Of a stretch of 5,954 nt of DNA, positions 4,813 through 5,954 are shown piece by piece. Source of the stretch: an uncultured Nocardiopsis sp. GTDB lineage: Bacteria; Actinomycetota; Actinomycetes; Streptosporangiales; Streptosporangiaceae. Numbering within the stretch: position 1 is the stretch's first letter; every line of letters starts with the position of its first letter. The notes below the pieces were generated by a model. It was not told the origin of the DNA. It did not search any database and saw nothing but the letters and a program-made list of their open reading frames with translations. The position numbers were made by a program, and so were the translations under genes. The stretch spans positions 1 to 5,954 of the forward strand of contig CALGOD010000346.1 of NCBI GenBank assembly GCA_937957845.1, in the 5' to 3' direction.

Positions 4813-5954
4813 CTACTGGATGGGCGGGTAGGCGTTGGCCAGCAGCTCCTGGAACTGCTCGGAGAACCAGTGGCCCGAGACCGGCGCGTCGGGCAGCGCA
4901 CCGCTCATGCTGTTGTTGTTGCGCGGGTTGCCCTCATAGGTGGGGTCGCACATCCGGTCGAAGCCCTTGCCCTCGTCGTTGGGGATCTCCGTGCTGGACC
5001 CGTCGGACTCACCCGGGGGCTTCATCCACACGTAGGCGTCGATGCCCGGCTCGGGAGCGGCCTGGGGACGCTCGCCCAGTCCCGCACCGGCCTGGTTGCA
5101 CCAGTTGCCGGAGTTGATCCGCCGGTCGAAGCGGCCGCCGTCCACGTAGGCGTCGACGTCGGTCTCCGGGCCCGGTCCGGTGGGCCGGTCCGGCCCACCC
5201 CATCCGTTGCGGGAGGTGTCGATCAGCATGCCGATCCCCGGGTCGAAGCCCTGGCGGACCAGTTCCTGGCGCAGGCCCTGGGCGAAGGACAGCTCGTCGA
5301 TGTAGTTGTTCCAGTCCACCCAGCTCGACTGGCGCACCGGCGTGCCGGCGACGGTCTGGCTCAGGGAGAAGTGCTCTTCCTGCAGCGCCGAGTAGTTGGC
5401 GGTGTTGGCGATGAACCCGTGGACGTCGTCCGGGGTGGCTCCGGCGGCGTTGGCGGCCTGGTAGAACAGCTGTGCCGAGGGCACGAAGTTGTCCTCCCAG
5501 CCGATCCAGCCGTGGTGGCCGGCGTCGACGTAGTTGTACACGTTGTCGATCGCGCCGAGCTGGGCCAGGGCGTAGCCCACACCCTCGACGTAGTTGCCGT
5601 TGGCCAGCATCACGTCGCACTCGGGGGTGGCGGTCTCACGCGGGGAGACGTTGGTGACCAGGTTGGGCAGCGAGTCGATCTCGATCGTGGTCACGATCCG
5701 CAGCTCGGTGTCCTCGTAGTCGGACAGGATGTCGGCGATGGGATCGATGTACTCGTTCTTGTACCTGTCGATCTCCTCCGGGCCGAGCTCGCCGTTGGAG
5801 GCCAGGGCGGCGCAGTCGCGGCCGGGCAGGTTGTAGATGACCACCTGGAACACCAGGGGGTCGCCGTCGGCCTGCTCCAGGGCCTCGTCGAGGTGGTCGC
5901 GCAGGCCCATGTTGCCCGTGGTGGGGCTGTCGTTGCCCTCGATGGCGCTGGTGC
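4813..5954 (-). CDS. cel6B: GH6 exocellulase (cellobiohydrolase), 5' end outside the window
   Basis: Glycoside hydrolase family 6 catalytic domain, an inverting enzyme that releases cellobiose from cellulose chain ends; it acts outside the cell. About 379 residues are visible; the frame is still open at 5954 (TSAIEGNDSPTTGN precedes the Met at 5910), so signal peptide, linker and probable cellulose-binding module lie beyond the edge. Counting from that Met, VIYNLPGRDCAALASNG (24-40) matches GH6 signature 1 with Asp32; IEIDSLPNLVT has the catalytic acid Asp79; and KPPGESDG has Asp303. These correspond to D226, D274 and D497 of T. fusca Cel6B. Cysteine pairs 33/98 and 271/321 suit the two conserved disulfides. 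WCNQAGAGLGERP and GFDRMCDPTY follow Cel6B closely. The protein ends at LLANAYPPIQ, so no C-terminal binding module is present. A terminator hairpin follows. The family is certain; the symbol rests on resemblance to Cel6B. Confidence 0.94.
   Translation of the reverse strand, partial: TSAIEGNDSPTTGNMGLRDHLDEALEQADGDPLVFQVVIYNLPGRDCAALASNGELGPEEIDRYKNEYIDPIADILSDYEDTELRIVTTIEIDSLPNLVTNVSPRETATPECDVMLANGNYVEGVGYALAQLGAIDNVYNYVDAGHHGWIGWEDNFVPSAQLFYQAANAAGATPDDVHGFIANTANYSALQEEHFSLSQTVAGTPVRQSSWVDWNNYIDELSFAQGLRQELVRQGFDPGIGMLIDTSRNGWGGPDRPTGPGPETDVDAYVDGGRFDRRINSGNWCNQAGAGLGERPQAAPEPGIDAYVWMKPPGESDGSSTEIPNDEGKGFDRMCDPTYEGNPRNNNSMSGALPDAPVSGHWFSEQFQELLANAYPPIQ

Noticed and set aside
3378..4901. 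A 507-codon minus-strand frame across the flavoenzyme gene
   Set aside because: It is a shadow of the flavoenzyme in another frame, rich in Arg/Gly/Pro with no domain; the overlapped frame has every family motif.
4500..5954. Search for the cellulose-utilisation operator (14-base palindrome TGGGAGCGCTCCCA) near the cellulase
   Set aside because: I see no copy in the window. It would be expected upstream of the cellulase start, which lies beyond the right edge.

Overview
The window is very GC-rich, with codon third positions almost all G or C, GTG/TTG starts alongside ATG, and stems without T-tracts as terminators. This points to a high-GC actinomycete. The strongest clue is the partial gene at the right edge. 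It encodes a secreted family-6 cellobiohydrolase closely resembling Thermobifida fusca Cel6B as I remember it, which suggests a Nocardiopsis/Thermobifida-type actinobacterium (inference).

Layout, left to right. A two-domain GNAT acetyltransferase (60-1013, minus) and a class I SAM-dependent methyltransferase (1294-2055, plus) are transcribed divergently from a 280-base gap. That gap holds a good extended -10 promoter for the acetyltransferase, a strong Shine-Dalgarno in front of a 17-codon leader ORF, and two interleaved inverted repeats around the promoter. The methyltransferase converges on a small MhuD/IsdG-like haem-degrading (antibiotic biosynthesis monooxygenase fold) protein (2089-2457, minus). 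Their 33-base gap is almost filled by one shared hairpin. Next come three further minus-strand genes: a classical short-chain dehydrogenase/reductase (2558-3367), a monomeric sarcosine oxidase/N-methyltryptophan oxidase-type flavoenzyme (3497-4672), and the GH6 exocellulase (4813 to beyond the right edge), which has a clear terminator hairpin after its stop.

The genes look like separate transcription units, each with its own intergenic control region, rather than one pathway operon. The cellulase belongs to extracellular cellulose breakdown; the flavoenzyme, reductase and haem oxygenase-like protein are ordinary accessory redox enzymes. I see no mobile element, CRISPR array, RNA gene or obviously new multi-gene system. 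The most interesting signals are regulatory: a near-identical 16-base element upstream of both the reductase and the flavoenzyme, which coincides with a palindrome over the reductase -10 box; a half iron-box in front of the haem oxygenase-like gene, whose protein also carries a His-Gly repeat insertion; and the leader ORF upstream of the TTG-started acetyltransferase. All of these are sequence-based hypotheses.
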